Shown piece by piece: positions 8,276 through 17,156 of a DNA stretch of 64,000 bases. How positions within the stretch are numbered: position 1 is the first letter of the stretch; each line of letters starts with the position of its first letter. The DNA comes from JAGHKQ01 sp041920565 (GTDB taxonomy: Bacteria > Bacillota > Bacilli > Bacillales > Bacillaceae_G): assembly GCA_041920565.1 (NCBI GenBank), contig JBHGXS010000053.1:65033-129032 (forward strand), given 5' to 3'. Both the position numbers and the translations under genes were made by a program. The notes below the pieces were generated by a model. It saw only the letters and a program-made list of their open reading frames with translations, ran no database searches and was not told the origin of the DNA.

Positions 8276-9862
8276 TTACTTCACTGTAATGCTTCTGCTC
8301 GCTTTACTCTCATTATGAGTACGATCTACAGAAGTAATAACGTAAGTGTATTCTTTGCTTGGATCTGCTGTTTCATCAACAAACACTTGCTCAGCTTCTG
8401 TTTTGCGAACAGTAGTCAGAAGTTTTGTGGCGTCTTCAATGCTTCCTTTTTTCTTGCCGTCAAAACGATATACAGCATAATAGGAAACATCCGCGTTGCT
8501 TTTATGATCTTCTACTGTCAAAGCGATGCCTTGTTCGGTCTTCTGTGCATCGCGAAGCTTCGGTGCTTTCGGCGCTTGATCATCAATCCAAGGCATGGAT
8601 GGGATGAGCGCTTTATATTTATACAAATCGTTGATGAATCGATCTTTAATGCCAAGCGGATTTTTGTTTAAATCTTTTAGACTGAAATGCATGCTTCCGT
8701 CCACTTCCGGATACGTACGGTTCAATTTGATTTGGTTCGGCATTTCCTCCGGGTTTGCCCAAGCAGAGTTATTGGCATTGATCTTATAATCAGCTTGTCC
8801 GATATAAAGATCCACATTTTTGCCGCGTACTTCATTTACCCACCAATCTAGTAAAATATCATACGCCGCAGGCTCAAATCCGATATTCCAGTAAATTTGC
8901 GGTGTGATGTAATCAATATAACCTTTGTTGATCCATTCGCGCGTATCTGCATATAAATCATCGTAGTTTGTTTGGCCTGCCGTTGTATTGGAGCCTGTCG
9001 GATCCTTGGCAATATTTCTCCATACACCAAACGGACTGATGCCAAACTTAACATACGGCTTTTCCGCTTTAATAGCTTCATTAATGTTCTTGACGAGATT
9101 ATTCACGTTATCGCGGCGCCAATCATCCTTATTGGCAAACTTGTCCGCTCCGTACGTTTCGTATGTAGCTTGGTCTGGGAAATCCACGCCCGCAATTTTA
9201 TATGGATAGAAATAGTCATCCATATGAACCGCATCAATATCGTAGTTTTTCACGACTTCCATAATGCCATCAATAATAAATTTTTGCGCTTCCGGAATTC
9301 CGGGATTGTAATAAAGCTGCTGTCCATATGTAACGACCCAATCCGGATGCTTTTTGGCAGGATGAGAGTCCGCTAGAGAGTTAATGTCAGTAGAGCCTGC
9401 ACCAGGCATTGTGATGCGATAGGGATTGAACCAAGCATGGAACTCTAAGTTGCGTTTGTGCGCTTCTTCTACCATGAATGCAAGCGGGTCATATCCTGGA
9501 TCTTGTCCTTGCACTCCTGTTAAATATTTGGACCATGGGCCGTATTGAGAAGGATAAAAAGCATCTGCCGTCGGTTTAATTTGCATCACGACAGCGTTCA
9601 TGCCCATATCTTGCAAATCATCTAGTAATTTAATAAACTCTGATTTTTGCTGCATAACAGATAAACCGGGTTTAGATGGCCAATCAATATTTACAACAGA
9701 AGCAATCCATGCTGCACGAAGCTCATGCTTTACAACCGGCGTTTCACTTGGAATCGTTACTGTCGCTGCCGCCTTCACATTGACCGCATTCGGAAGCAAA
9801 AGTGACGCACCTAATGCAGTAGCTAAAACGTACATGCCAACCTTTTTCTTCGTTCCTTTCAT
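8276..9862 (-). CDS. Secreted GHL10 (DUF187) glycosyl hydrolase-like protein, YngK type
   Basis: A 528-residue exported protein: signal peptide ending near VKAAA, then a GHL10 domain (about residues 40-370) with HELRAAWIASVVNIDWPSK, AFYPSQYGPWS, FHAWFNPYRI, AVHMDDYFYPY, KFGISPFGVW, DYITPQIYW and DLYIGQADYKI, and a C-terminal fibronectin-III-like domain (about 430-528). The family adopts a glycosidase TIM barrel and is thought to cut peptidoglycan-related or other glycans; the exact bond is unknown. ATG 9862 is preferred over ATG 9877 because the AGGA before 9877 is only one base away while GGGGGAT precedes 9862. A much larger paralogue with an added amidase lies at 53502-56930. Confidence 0.88.
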   Translation of the reverse strand: MKGTKKKVGMYVLATALGASLLLPNAVNVKAAATVTIPSETPVVKHELRAAWIASVVNIDWPSKPGLSVMQQKSEFIKLLDDLQDMGMNAVVMQIKPTADAFYPSQYGPWSKYLTGVQGQDPGYDPLAFMVEEAHKRNLEFHAWFNPYRITMPGAGSTDINSLADSHPAKKHPDWVVTYGQQLYYNPGIPEAQKFIIDGIMEVVKNYDIDAVHMDDYFYPYKIAGVDFPDQATYETYGADKFANKDDWRRDNVNNLVKNINEAIKAEKPYVKFGISPFGVWRNIAKDPTGSNTTAGQTNYDDLYADTREWINKGYIDYITPQIYWNIGFEPAAYDILLDWWVNEVRGKNVDLYIGQADYKINANNSAWANPEEMPNQIKLNRTYPEVDGSMHFSLKDLNKNPLGIKDRFINDLYKYKALIPSMPWIDDQAPKAPKLRDAQKTEQGIALTVEDHKSNADVSYYAVYRFDGKKKGSIEDATKLLTTVRKTEAEQVFVDETADPSKEYTYVITSVDRTHNESKASRSITVK

Positions 9863-10017
9863 CCTTATCCCCCACATTCCTAAATTTTTCTAATTTAAAA
9901 CGCTTACATCTATTAGAATAGCAAAATTGGGTACAGTGGTCTATATATTAATAAAATTATATTTCATATTTATATATCATTTTAAAGAAATTATATTTCA
10001 AATATATAAAAAAACAG

Positions 10018-10190
10018 TCTCCTCATTCTGAATTTATAAAATTAAGGAAATTATTCAGTAGAATGGAACGAAAATGAAGTTGAATCGCATGCAAAATCAT
10101 CATAATTGCACCAAAATGGCATAGAATTGCACGGAATTCATCATAATTGCACCAGACACAAGATACACTTCAGAATATTTACCTCCATGC
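10018..10190 (+). repeat. Dispersed repeat R1 (A/T-TTGCAC family, subfamily 1)
   Basis: Contains five units beginning at about 10063, 10084, 10105, 10126 and 10146 (spacing 21, 21, 21, 20), each an (A)ATTGCAC-like core followed by CAAAATG- or GAATTCA-type text. The tail ACACAAGATACACTTCAGAATA matches the other copies in pattern. The head (AAAAAACAGT, then GAATTTAYAA and AAGGAA) is shared with copy R2 but not R3-R5. It fills the gap between the GHL10 gene and the PTS operon terminator. Confidence 0.8.
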
Positions 10191-10214
10191 AAAAACCCTG
10201 CTAATCTAGCAGGG
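10191..10214 (-). terminator. PTS operon terminator
   Basis: CCCTGCT (10196-10202) pairs with AGCAGGG (10208-10214); A5 at 10191-10195 becomes the U tract of the minus-strand transcript. Confidence 0.85.
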
Positions 10215-10218
10215 CTTA

Positions 10219-10539
10219 CTATTCTTTCATTTTTTCATATAACGACACAATTTCTTCAGCTAAATCTTTAACCGTCATCGCATTCATGAGGTGATCTTGG
10301 GCATGAATCAATAGAATAGAAAGCTCTGAACGCTCTCCACGCGCTTCTGCGCCAATCAAATCTGTTTGACACTTGTGCGCTTTACGCAGTTCTTCAGCAG
10401 CATGTTCAAGCTTCTCTCTCGCAGCCAGAAAATCACCGGACTTCGCGAGCTGCATCGCTTCCATCGCATCGCTTCGTGCGTTACCTCCGTATAGAATGAT
10501 TTGAAAAGCAATGGTTTCTGACGAATTCAGTTTGCTCAC
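10219..10539 (-). CDS. PTS lactose/cellobiose-type component IIA
   Basis: A 106-residue soluble all-helical IIA protein of the PTS Lac family. His79 in LLIHAQDHLMNA is the expected phosphorylation site, accepting phosphate from HPr and passing it to IIB. The start is GTG; no strong ribosome binding site is visible, and the gene follows the IIC gene by 39 bases, so expression probably depends on the operon. The order IIB-IIC-IIA equals licB-licC-licA of B. subtilis, but the phospho-beta-glucosidase (licH) and regulator (licR) are not next to it. The sugar could be cellobiose, lichenan fragments or chitobiose. Confidence 0.9.
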   Translation of the reverse strand: MSKLNSSETIAFQIILYGGNARSDAMEAMQLAKSGDFLAAREKLEHAAEELRKAHKCQTDLIGAEARGERSELSILLIHAQDHLMNAMTVKDLAEEIVSLYEKMKE

Positions 10540-10578
10540 CCCATTTCATGCGTATTTCTTCTATAAAATATTACACTA

Positions 10579-11892
10579 TTATCTTCCTGATTTTTCTTCT
10601 GTCAACTTTTGACAGTCCCAAGCCTTGAAGAACGGATAGTAAATAACAAAGGCAATAATGAAGTTTACAAGCTGCATTACAATACCGGAAATCTTTCCGC
10701 CCGTTGCCAAGTATCCGCTGAAAATGATTGGCGTTGTCCATGGCACCGCAGCTCCATTCGGTCTTGCAACAAGTCCCCAGTCCATAGCACAGTATGTGAC
10801 AATCGTCAATACGACAGGAGTTAAGATAAATGGAATCAACAACAGCGGATTCAACACAATCGGCATACCGAATGTGACCGGTTCGTTAATGTTAAAGATA
10901 CCTGGTCCAATGGCTAAACGTCCTAAACTCTTCATCTGTTGGCTTTCCGCTTTTAAAAGCATGGCGATGACGAGCGCCAACGTTGCTCCTGAGCCGCCTA
11001 CATAAATCCATAAATCAAAAAATTGTGATGTCACTACATTCGGCAAGTCTTTGCCTGCTTGAAACGCCAGACGATTTTCATCCATTAATGACAGCCAAAT
11101 CGGGCTCATTACTCCGCCGACAATAGCTGCTCCATGAATCCCGCAAGACCATAATAATTGAACAAGAATAACAGCTATCACGGCTCCAAACAAGCTTGCT
11201 CCTAACGCGCTTAACGGCGTGTATAATAAGTCACTAATTACATTATGAATGCTGCCGAAGTCTGTATGTTCAAAAATCAATCGAATAATCCAAACAACCC
11301 CGATTACGAAAAATCCTGGAATAAGTGCTGTAAACGAACGGGAAACCGCCGGCGGCACAGTTTCCGGCATTTTAATGACAATCTTCTTTTGAATGACAAA
11401 ACGGTAAATTTCAGCAGAAAGAACCGCTAAAATCATGGCAACGAACAATCCTTTACTTCCCATTAATGCAACCGGGATTGCTCCTCCTACCATAACAGCT
11501 TCTTTAGCACCCTCTGCAAAAAAGGAAACTTCAAACGGAGTAGCCAACAAGAAAGCAGCTAGCGCAAGAGCTCCGGATGCCAGCGGATCTACCTTATAGT
11601 GCTCAGCCAACCGATAAGCAACCCCGAAGCTGACTACCAATGACATAATATCGAACGTAGCATTTACCGGATACAATAAAGCGGTGCGCCAACTATCACC
11701 AAAGACATCGGCCATAAATTTGTCATACCCTTCAATCGGAATGAACGCAATAATTAAGAATAAGGACCCAATAATTAAAAGAGGCATCGTTAAAATAATT
11801 CCATCACGTATCGCTTGTAAATGGCGCTGCCCGGCGATTTTCCCCGCTACCGGCATGACCCGGTTTTCCAAAAACTCATTCACTTTGCTCAT
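10579..11892 (-). CDS. PTS cellobiose-type permease component IIC
   Basis: A 437-residue polytopic membrane protein of the PTS lactose/cellobiose IIC family: N-terminal RDGIILTMPLLIIGSLFLI, about ten hydrophobic helices, the GIHGAAIVGGVMSPIW loop, and the GIFNINEPVTFGMPIVLNP motif that carries the conserved Asn-Glu-Pro sugar-binding site. It forms the transport channel through which the sugar enters and is phosphorylated by IIB. AAGGGGG lies 8 bases before the ATG. It sits 13 bases after the IIB stop, so the two are cotranscribed. Length fits LicC (about 450). Confidence 0.92.
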   Translation of the reverse strand: MSKVNEFLENRVMPVAGKIAGQRHLQAIRDGIILTMPLLIIGSLFLIIAFIPIEGYDKFMADVFGDSWRTALLYPVNATFDIMSLVVSFGVAYRLAEHYKVDPLASGALALAAFLLATPFEVSFFAEGAKEAVMVGGAIPVALMGSKGLFVAMILAVLSAEIYRFVIQKKIVIKMPETVPPAVSRSFTALIPGFFVIGVVWIIRLIFEHTDFGSIHNVISDLLYTPLSALGASLFGAVIAVILVQLLWSCGIHGAAIVGGVMSPIWLSLMDENRLAFQAGKDLPNVVTSQFFDLWIYVGGSGATLALVIAMLLKAESQQMKSLGRLAIGPGIFNINEPVTFGMPIVLNPLLLIPFILTPVVLTIVTYCAMDWGLVARPNGAAVPWTTPIIFSGYLATGGKISGIVMQLVNFIIAFVIYYPFFKAWDCQKLTEEKSGR

Positions 11893-11905
11893 GCTGTTTT
11901 CCCCC

Positions 11906-12208
11906 TTATGGTTTCATTGCAACAGCAGCCTTCAATACTGCCTCTCCATTACACATCCCATAATGGACGGTATTAATCACATCGACGGGCACACCTTTCT
12001 CTTTTCCAAGCTCCTGAAGCTGCTTCAGCATATATCTTACCTGCGGCCCTATAAGAAGCACATCCGCTTGATCAATGTGATCTCTTACTTCACTTCCCGA
12101 AACTGCCCAAATTCTGCATTGCAATCCTTGCTCCCGTGCTGCTTTTTCCATCTTCGAAACAAGCAAGCTTGTCGACATTCCCGCAGCACAGCATAACAAA
12201 ATGTTCAT
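11906..12208 (-). CDS. PTS cellobiose-type component IIB
   Basis: A 100-residue protein with the N-terminal phosphorylation loop ILLCCAAGMSTSLLV; Cys7 of the CxxGMST motif is the expected phosphocysteine that receives phosphate from IIA and hands it to the sugar. First gene of the IIB-IIC-IIA operon. The upstream sequence has a strong GGGGGGAGAG ribosome binding site. A longer minus-strand frame upstream (12205-12669) overlaps the start but lacks any recognisable domain and is treated as chance. No PRD regulator, terminator-antiterminator or cre site was confidently identified in the leader. Confidence 0.92.
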   Translation of the reverse strand: MNILLCCAAGMSTSLLVSKMEKAAREQGLQCRIWAVSGSEVRDHIDQADVLLIGPQVRYMLKQLQELGKEKGVPVDVINTVHYGMCNGEAVLKAAVAMKP

Positions 12209-12457
12209 GCTCTCCCCCCTTTTTCAACTATATAGAAGAGACACCTCCCTTCTATCCCGATTAAACAAGCAGAGCCGTTACAACCAGCTTTTATTACATA
12301 CGCTTGTATTTTCATGTCTATGTATGCGGTTTCAAACGTATGACAGGCAGGCAAAAAGATTTTTCGGCTGGCCCTTTTAACAAAACTGCGAGTATAATGA
12401 GAAAGCATGGAAAAAACCTCTCTATTATAATAAAAAGAACCTGCTAGGGTTGATTGA

Positions 12458-12607
12458 CAAAGGAAAGCATATCGTTTTCCGATTATTGCGGCTATCAGTA
12501 CGATTATCGATCCGCCTGCAACAATGTTGAATACAACGGAAGACAACGTATGCAGCATGATGGTTGCTCGTTTAGCAGAAGGAAAAGAGGGTTTGGAGAA
12601 AAAATAG
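12458..12607 (+). pseudogene. 3' relic of a dicarboxylate/amino acid:cation symporter gene
   Basis: After an in-frame TGA, a 49-codon frame reads AAISTIIDPPATMLNTTEDN then VCSMMVARLAEGKEG and ends in TAG. This resembles the last helix of the DAACS (SDF) symporter family, where the pattern ID..AT..N.TGD....V..A..EG is typical. Nothing resembling the upstream ~350 residues remains. A weak terminator-like hairpin with TTTTT follows, in the right place for the lost gene. The identification rests on pattern recall over a short stretch. Confidence 0.5.
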
Positions 12608-12614
12608 CCTAAAC

Positions 12615-12640
12615 AAGGCAACTGAAGAAGCTGCCTTTTT
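12615..12640 (+). terminator. Weak terminator after the symporter relic
   Basis: AGGCAAC and GCTGCC can pair with one mismatch across a short loop, followed by TTTTT. Confidence 0.4.
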
Positions 12641-12762
12641 CCTTTGAAGGAAAGCAATTCTTCCCTCACTACAATTTGTTAATCCTTTCACAAAATATTC
12701 ATTTTCGACTCTTATAAATCGTACTATAATCAAAGATGAAGAGAATACAGGAGATGAGAATA

Positions 12763-13935
12763 GTGGCAGCCAGAGTTTCAGTAAAGAAAAAAGTGCCGGA
12801 ACTTAATATATTAAAAAGTCTTGCTTTTTTAGCAGTAGTGTTTCAAAGTTCGATGATGTTTGCGATCAATCAGCCGACGGTATCTGCCGAGCAAGCTGTT
12901 ATGATCGGCATGTTTTTTAACTTTGCGAAGTTTTCCGCGCCTGCGTTTATTTTCATTACAGGATTTGCGTTACTGTATCATCATGAAAAACAGGTGCACT
13001 ATCAGCATTACATTTTGGAAAAAACATCCGAGCTCATTGTCCCTTACTTGTTTTGGACGATGATTTATCTGATTGCTTCCCATAGCTTTTCTTACGGAGA
13101 AGCGATAAAAGCAGTACTCGCCGGAACCGCAGCGCCGCACCTTTGGTATGTAGTGATGGTATTTCAGTTCCATCTGCTGTTTCCGATTATTTTTGTCGTG
13201 TTTCATTCCGTAACAAGAAAGATACACTCTAAAAATGATGTATATAAAATTATGGCTGCATGTGTATTTGGATATGCAGCGCTCACTTGGTTGTCCGTTC
13301 GTTACATTTTTAACGGAAAACCGTTAACACACTCCGCTCTTCTTTTATATACGGACCGTTCGTTTTTATCTTATTCGTTTTATTTCATTCTTGGCGGCAC
13401 AGCAGCTTTAACGCTGCCGAACTGGCGAAAATACGTGATGAAATATGTACCGTTAAATACCTTTTTATTTTTAATATTGTTCATCATAGTCGGATATGAG
13501 CTCCTTTCTTTTGACGGCGTCAACAATATTCACTTACAAGTCTCCACATATTTAAAGCCGTCCATGTTCTTTTATATTGTTTCGGAGCTATTACTGTTGT
13601 ATGCTTTGTCCATGACAATCGTGCAAAGCAGAACATTTATTTATAAAATACTGGATTTTATCGGAAAATTTACGTATGGGGCCTACTTGGCACATTTATT
13701 CTTCTTGCATATTTGCGTGAAGCTGTTAGAGCCTTTTGCTTTACCGACAGGCTCTCTTGTCTATGGGCTTGTCCTGTTTGCAGCTACAACCGCTTTATCT
13801 GTAACATCAATGTTCCTGCTCAGCTACATTCCATTTGGAAAAATCATCACCGGTCCAACTGTACGGATTCCGCTGCATTTGCCGCAATTTCTCCATATAT
13901 TCGAGCCGATTATAGGAAAGGCAAAAAACAAGTGA
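12763..13935 (+). CDS. Acyltransferase 3 family membrane protein
   Basis: A ~390-residue protein with about ten membrane helices. The N-terminal segment ELNILKSLAFLAVVFQSS resembles the R/x-D/N-xLR-hxAhhhVhxxH opening of acyltransferase-3 proteins, and FITGFALLYHH plus VPYLFWTMIYLI follow in the usual order. Such enzymes O-acylate wall or exported polysaccharides, taking acyl groups across the membrane. The first helix has SS where many members have a histidine, so acceptor specificity or even activity is uncertain. GTG 12763 is chosen because CAGGAG lies 9 bases before it; the upstream ATG 12736 has no ribosome binding site. Confidence 0.78.
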   Translation: MAARVSVKKKVPELNILKSLAFLAVVFQSSMMFAINQPTVSAEQAVMIGMFFNFAKFSAPAFIFITGFALLYHHEKQVHYQHYILEKTSELIVPYLFWTMIYLIASHSFSYGEAIKAVLAGTAAPHLWYVVMVFQFHLLFPIIFVVFHSVTRKIHSKNDVYKIMAACVFGYAALTWLSVRYIFNGKPLTHSALLLYTDRSFLSYSFYFILGGTAALTLPNWRKYVMKYVPLNTFLFLILFIIVGYELLSFDGVNNIHLQVSTYLKPSMFFYIVSELLLLYALSMTIVQSRTFIYKILDFIGKFTYGAYLAHLFFLHICVKLLEPFALPTGSLVYGLVLFAATTALSVTSMFLLSYIPFGKIITGPTVRIPLHLPQFLHIFEPIIGKAKNK

Positions 13936-13955
13936 GGCTATCACTTGTTTTTTGT
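13925..13955 (+). terminator. Terminator of acyltransferase gene
   Basis: AACAAGTGA (overlapping the stop codon) pairs with TCACTTGTT, followed by TTTTTG. Confidence 0.85.
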
Positions 13956-14096
13956 TATCTGTTGCCTTTTTTGATAAAATTTTTTATTTTTATCAAAAAA
14001 TAAAAGACGGCAAATCCTTTACTTAATATATTATTTACTTAACAAAATAATCTATCTCCCTATAGGATTTTCTTCAACATAACTCTGCAAATATAG

Positions 14097-14125
14097 AAAG
14101 TGCACCCGTAAACAGGTGCACTTTT
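14097..14125. terminator. Terminator of the 50-residue ORF
   Basis: AAAGTGCACC (14097-14106) pairs with GGTGCACTTT (14115-14124); symmetrical A and T flanks. It lies 12 bases after the small minus-strand gene. Confidence 0.85.
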
Positions 14126-14136
14126 GTATGTATGCA

Positions 14137-14289
14137 TTAATGTTTTCCCACGGCATCAGGAGCAGGGTGAAGCAAAGCTTGAACTAAGCGATCGTATTCC
14201 CTTCTGGTAATTTCCTTATTATACAGCTTGAGCAGTAAGTCTTTATGCTCTTTTGAAAAAGCCATTTTATTAATCACTTCCGGGTACAT
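14137..14289 (-). CDS. Small conserved-looking protein, 50 residues
   Basis: Minus-strand ATG at 14289 preceded by GGGAGG with a 7-base spacer opens a 50-codon frame: MYPEVINKMAFSKEHKDLLL, then KLYNKEITRREYDRL and a Pro-rich end VQALLHPAPDAVGKH. It is charged, soluble and probably helical, with no cysteine or membrane segment. A strong ribosome binding site and a dedicated terminator support a real gene. It is divergent from cydAB. No family was recognised; the LLxKLYNxxItRxEYDrL text resembles a short helical interaction motif, which is only an impression. Confidence 0.7.
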   Translation of the reverse strand: MYPEVINKMAFSKEHKDLLLKLYNKEITRREYDRLVQALLHPAPDAVGKH

Positions 14290-14525
14290 AGAAGGACCTC
14301 CCTCTCCAGCGACTTAGAATAAAAAGAACATTTGTTCGTAATCTAATTATAAGAGACTGTGGACTGAAATGCAATAATATACCCTTTTATTACTGATTTT
14401 AAAATTTTCCTAAAATTTAAACAATATTTTTTTTAAAAATACGGGGGAAATTTTTGTCACTATACTTGAATAATTTTACCAAAAGTAAAGGAAAATAATT
14501 CTAAAAACAAGGAGACGTGTGATAT

Positions 14526-15881
14526 ATGGATACAGTTACATTGTCGCGAGCGTTTTTTGGAACTTCATTGGCGTTCCATATTATTTTTGCAACGCTCGGA
14601 ATCGGACTTTCTCTCATGATTTTACTGATGGAATTGATGTATCAATGGAAAAAAGACTCTGACTACTCTATCATGGCAAAGCGTTGGACAAAGGCATTTG
14701 CTATTTTGCTCGGAGTAGCCATCCCTACCGGCACTATTGTCGGCGTACAAATTTCTTTATTATGGCCGGGATTTGCTAAAATTGTCGGCCAAGTCATTTC
14801 CATTCCCTTTCAAATTGAAATTTTTGCGTTCTTTTTAGAAGCCTTGTTCATGTCTATTTATGTGTACGCAGCTGACAAATTAACACCGTTCATGCGTGTT
14901 CTTTCTTTGATTTGCGTCGTCATCGGCGCTACCGCTTCTGCCGTGCTGATTACGTCTGCCAACACATGGATGAATACACCTGCAGGTTTCTCTATGAGGG
15001 AAGACGGAGCGATTTATAACGTAAATCCATGGGAAGCATTTTTTAATCCGAGTTTTGTAACCGGTTCTCTTCACGTTGTCATTACCGCCTATGCGACAGG
15101 TGCCGCGGTTGTTGCTTCCGTAGCCGCATACAAATTATTAAAACGCAGTAAAAGCGCACGTGAAATCGCTTATCATAAAAAAGGGCTGTTTCTATCACTG
15201 ATTGCTACATTTGTGACAGGGTTGCTGATGTGGGTATCAGGACACTCTTCTGCAGTGAACTTGCATGAACATTCTCCAGAAAAGCTGGCTGCCGCTGAAG
15301 CATTGTTTGAAACGCAGTCACATGCCCCGCTTGCAATCGGAGGCTTTGTAGACCCAAAAACACATGAAGTGAAGTACGGGTTAGAAATCCCATCGCTGCT
15401 CAGCATATTGGCAGGCTTCACTCCCGATACGGTGGTAAAAGGGCTATATGAATTCCCTGAAGAAACGTGGCCGCCGTTTTACACGCACACCTTTTTTAAT
15501 TTAATGGTAGGAGCAGCGGTTGTCTCGTTTGCGGCCTCCGGTCTCGCTCTGGCCTATTGTTTTTTTATTTATAGAAAGCGACATGGTTCTTTTCCGAAAT
15601 GGCTGCTATGGTCCATTACGGCGATTGGTCCGATTTCCATTCTCGGCATTGAATTCGGCTGGATTTTCAGCTGCAGCGGCCGTCAGCCTTGGACGATTTA
15701 CGGGTTTCAAAAAACAACGGAAGCAGCTACCCGGGCTGACTTTGTCGGACCGCTGTTCTTCTTGTTCGTTCTTCTCTATATAGGACTTGGGGCTTTGACA
15801 ATCATCGTATTGCGGACATTCTTTAGACGTCATCCTCTTGAACAAGAATTTGATACGGGGGGACATTCACATGATGCATGA
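14526..15881 (+). CDS. cydA: Cytochrome bd quinol oxidase subunit I
   Basis: A 451-residue membrane subunit that oxidises quinol and, with haems b558, b595 and d, reduces O2 to water with high affinity. Visible features: N-terminal TLSRAFFGTSLAFHIIFATL with haem-ligand His18, IPTGTIVGVQISLLWPGF, SLHVVITAYATGAA, the GRQPWTIYG motif, and a short Q-loop typical of Bacillus enzymes. AAGGAGA precedes the ATG. It overlaps cydB. The cydCD transporter genes that follow cydAB in B. subtilis are not here, so assembly factors must be elsewhere. The upstream region is AT-rich; no Rex site was recognised. Confidence 0.96.
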   Translation: MDTVTLSRAFFGTSLAFHIIFATLGIGLSLMILLMELMYQWKKDSDYSIMAKRWTKAFAILLGVAIPTGTIVGVQISLLWPGFAKIVGQVISIPFQIEIFAFFLEALFMSIYVYAADKLTPFMRVLSLICVVIGATASAVLITSANTWMNTPAGFSMREDGAIYNVNPWEAFFNPSFVTGSLHVVITAYATGAAVVASVAAYKLLKRSKSAREIAYHKKGLFLSLIATFVTGLLMWVSGHSSAVNLHEHSPEKLAAAEALFETQSHAPLAIGGFVDPKTHEVKYGLEIPSLLSILAGFTPDTVVKGLYEFPEETWPPFYTHTFFNLMVGAAVVSFAASGLALAYCFFIYRKRHGSFPKWLLWSITAIGPISILGIEFGWIFSCSGRQPWTIYGFQKTTEAATRADFVGPLFFLFVLLYIGLGALTIIVLRTFFRRHPLEQEFDTGGHSHDA

Positions 15882-16899
15882 GGAAAGCATTGCAATTCTG
15901 GTATTATGGGGTATTATTTTCGTTTACAGCATTTTAGGGTCCATTGATTTCGGAACCGGATTTTGGGGCATGGTGTATGCCAATCATAGCACCCTTGCCG
16001 GAAAGCTTGCCAACAAATACTTGTCTCCGACATGGGAGCTGACCAATACGATTCTCGTGTTCGTCGTTGTAGCCTTTCTCGGCTTTTTCCCGAAAGCAAT
16101 GTATTCGTTGGCGACCGCCATGTTTTTGCCGGTCACATTAATTCTCCTGCTTATTGCAGTTCGCAGCACCTTCATGGTGTTTGCCTACTCGTTGCCGCGC
16201 CATGAAAAAACATTGCGCATCATTTCCGGCATTACCGGTTTGTTGGTTCCGGCTCTCTTAATTACCGTTATACCTGTGACGCAAGGCGGATATATTGAAT
16301 TTATGGATGGAAGAGAAACATTGCTGTTCGGCAAGCTTCTCACCAGCCCTTCTATCTATTGGTACATCTTGTTCGGTTTGACATCAGAATTATTTTTATC
16401 AGCGCTGTTTTTGGCAGATTTCTCGCGCGAGCAGGGTTCCGAAGAAACATACCAGGTTTATCGGCGAAACGCTATCGTCCTCGGCCCTGCAACATTGGTG
16501 ACCGCTGTTATCGCGCTCGTGACAATGGAGCCGGAAGCAGATTGGCTGCTTGATAACTTAATCAAACAATTCCCTTTGTTTGCTATATCTATCGGATTAT
16601 TCGTTATCGGTTACTCCGCACTGTGGGCGACAAACCGGTCACGCAATTCGCTTGGATTCCCTCGTCTCGCCGTGCTGGCAGTCATCGCGCAATACGGGGT
16701 TGCGAGCTATGCATACGGAGTAGCTCATTTGCCTTACCTTGTCTTCCCGAACATTACCGTATTCAACAGCTTTACAAAGCTGGAAACTTTCTATAATCTG
16801 CTCGTTTTATATGCAATTGGAATCGCTATTTTACTTCCGGGATTCGTTTTCTTTTGGAATTTGTTTCTCAAAGATCGTTCCTTTGCTCGTAATAAATAG
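15871..16899 (+). CDS. cydB: Cytochrome bd quinol oxidase subunit II
   Basis: A 342-residue polytopic partner of CydA, beginning MMHEESIAILVLWGIIFVYS and carrying the typical GSIDFGTGFWGM segment, which in subunit II precedes the loop near the haem d pocket. The ATG at 15871 overlaps the last 11 bases of cydA, and GGGGGGA stands 7 bases before it, a classic translational coupling; the longer in-frame TTG start at 15838 is therefore rejected. About nine membrane helices are visible. A strong terminator follows immediately, so the operon is cydAB only. Confidence 0.95.
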   Translation: MMHEESIAILVLWGIIFVYSILGSIDFGTGFWGMVYANHSTLAGKLANKYLSPTWELTNTILVFVVVAFLGFFPKAMYSLATAMFLPVTLILLLIAVRSTFMVFAYSLPRHEKTLRIISGITGLLVPALLITVIPVTQGGYIEFMDGRETLLFGKLLTSPSIYWYILFGLTSELFLSALFLADFSREQGSEETYQVYRRNAIVLGPATLVTAVIALVTMEPEADWLLDNLIKQFPLFAISIGLFVIGYSALWATNRSRNSLGFPRLAVLAVIAQYGVASYAYGVAHLPYLVFPNITVFNSFTKLETFYNLLVLYAIGIAILLPGFVFFWNLFLKDRSFARNK

Positions 16900-16902
16900 A
16901 CA

Positions 16903-16942
16903 AAGCAGCCTTTGCTCTTATGCAAGGGCTGCTTCTTTTTAA
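16903..16942 (+). terminator. cydAB terminator
   Basis: AAGCAGCCTTTGC (16903-16915) pairs with GCAAGGGCTGCTT (16922-16934) with one wobble, followed by CTTTTT. Confidence 0.88.
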
Positions 16943-16961
16943 TCAAACGTTTGATTAAAAA
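16936..16961. promoter_or_regulatory. Perfect 26-bp palindrome
   Basis: TTTTTAATCAAAC followed by its exact reverse complement, with core TCAAACGTTTGA, as in operators of TetR-type repressors. It overlaps the U tract of the cydAB terminator. No regulator gene or promoter is obvious nearby. Confidence 0.5.
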
Positions 16962-17126
16962 AGTAAGATTGTAACTTTTTCTTAACCATTTTTCCGCAAA
17001 CATTTTATATTCTATAAAAGATAAGACAATCTCAAGTGAAGAACCTTCCATCCCAACTATTTTCCTAATCCTGCTTCTTCATTACAGAAGGCGCTCTTTT
17101 TATGGAACATAGTTACTGTGAATAAA

Positions 17127-17155
17127 ACAAAACGCCGACATTAAATACCGGCGCT
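17127..17155 (-). terminator. Terminator of 70-residue membrane protein gene
   Basis: On the minus strand GCGCCG pairs with CGGCGT across an 11-base loop, followed by TTTTG. Confidence 0.65.
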
Positions 17156-17156
17156 T

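Noticed and set aside
12205..12669. 154-codon minus-strand frame before the PTS IIB gene
   Set aside because: No domain, no ribosome binding site at its start, it overlaps the IIB start, and the plus strand there shows the symporter relic.
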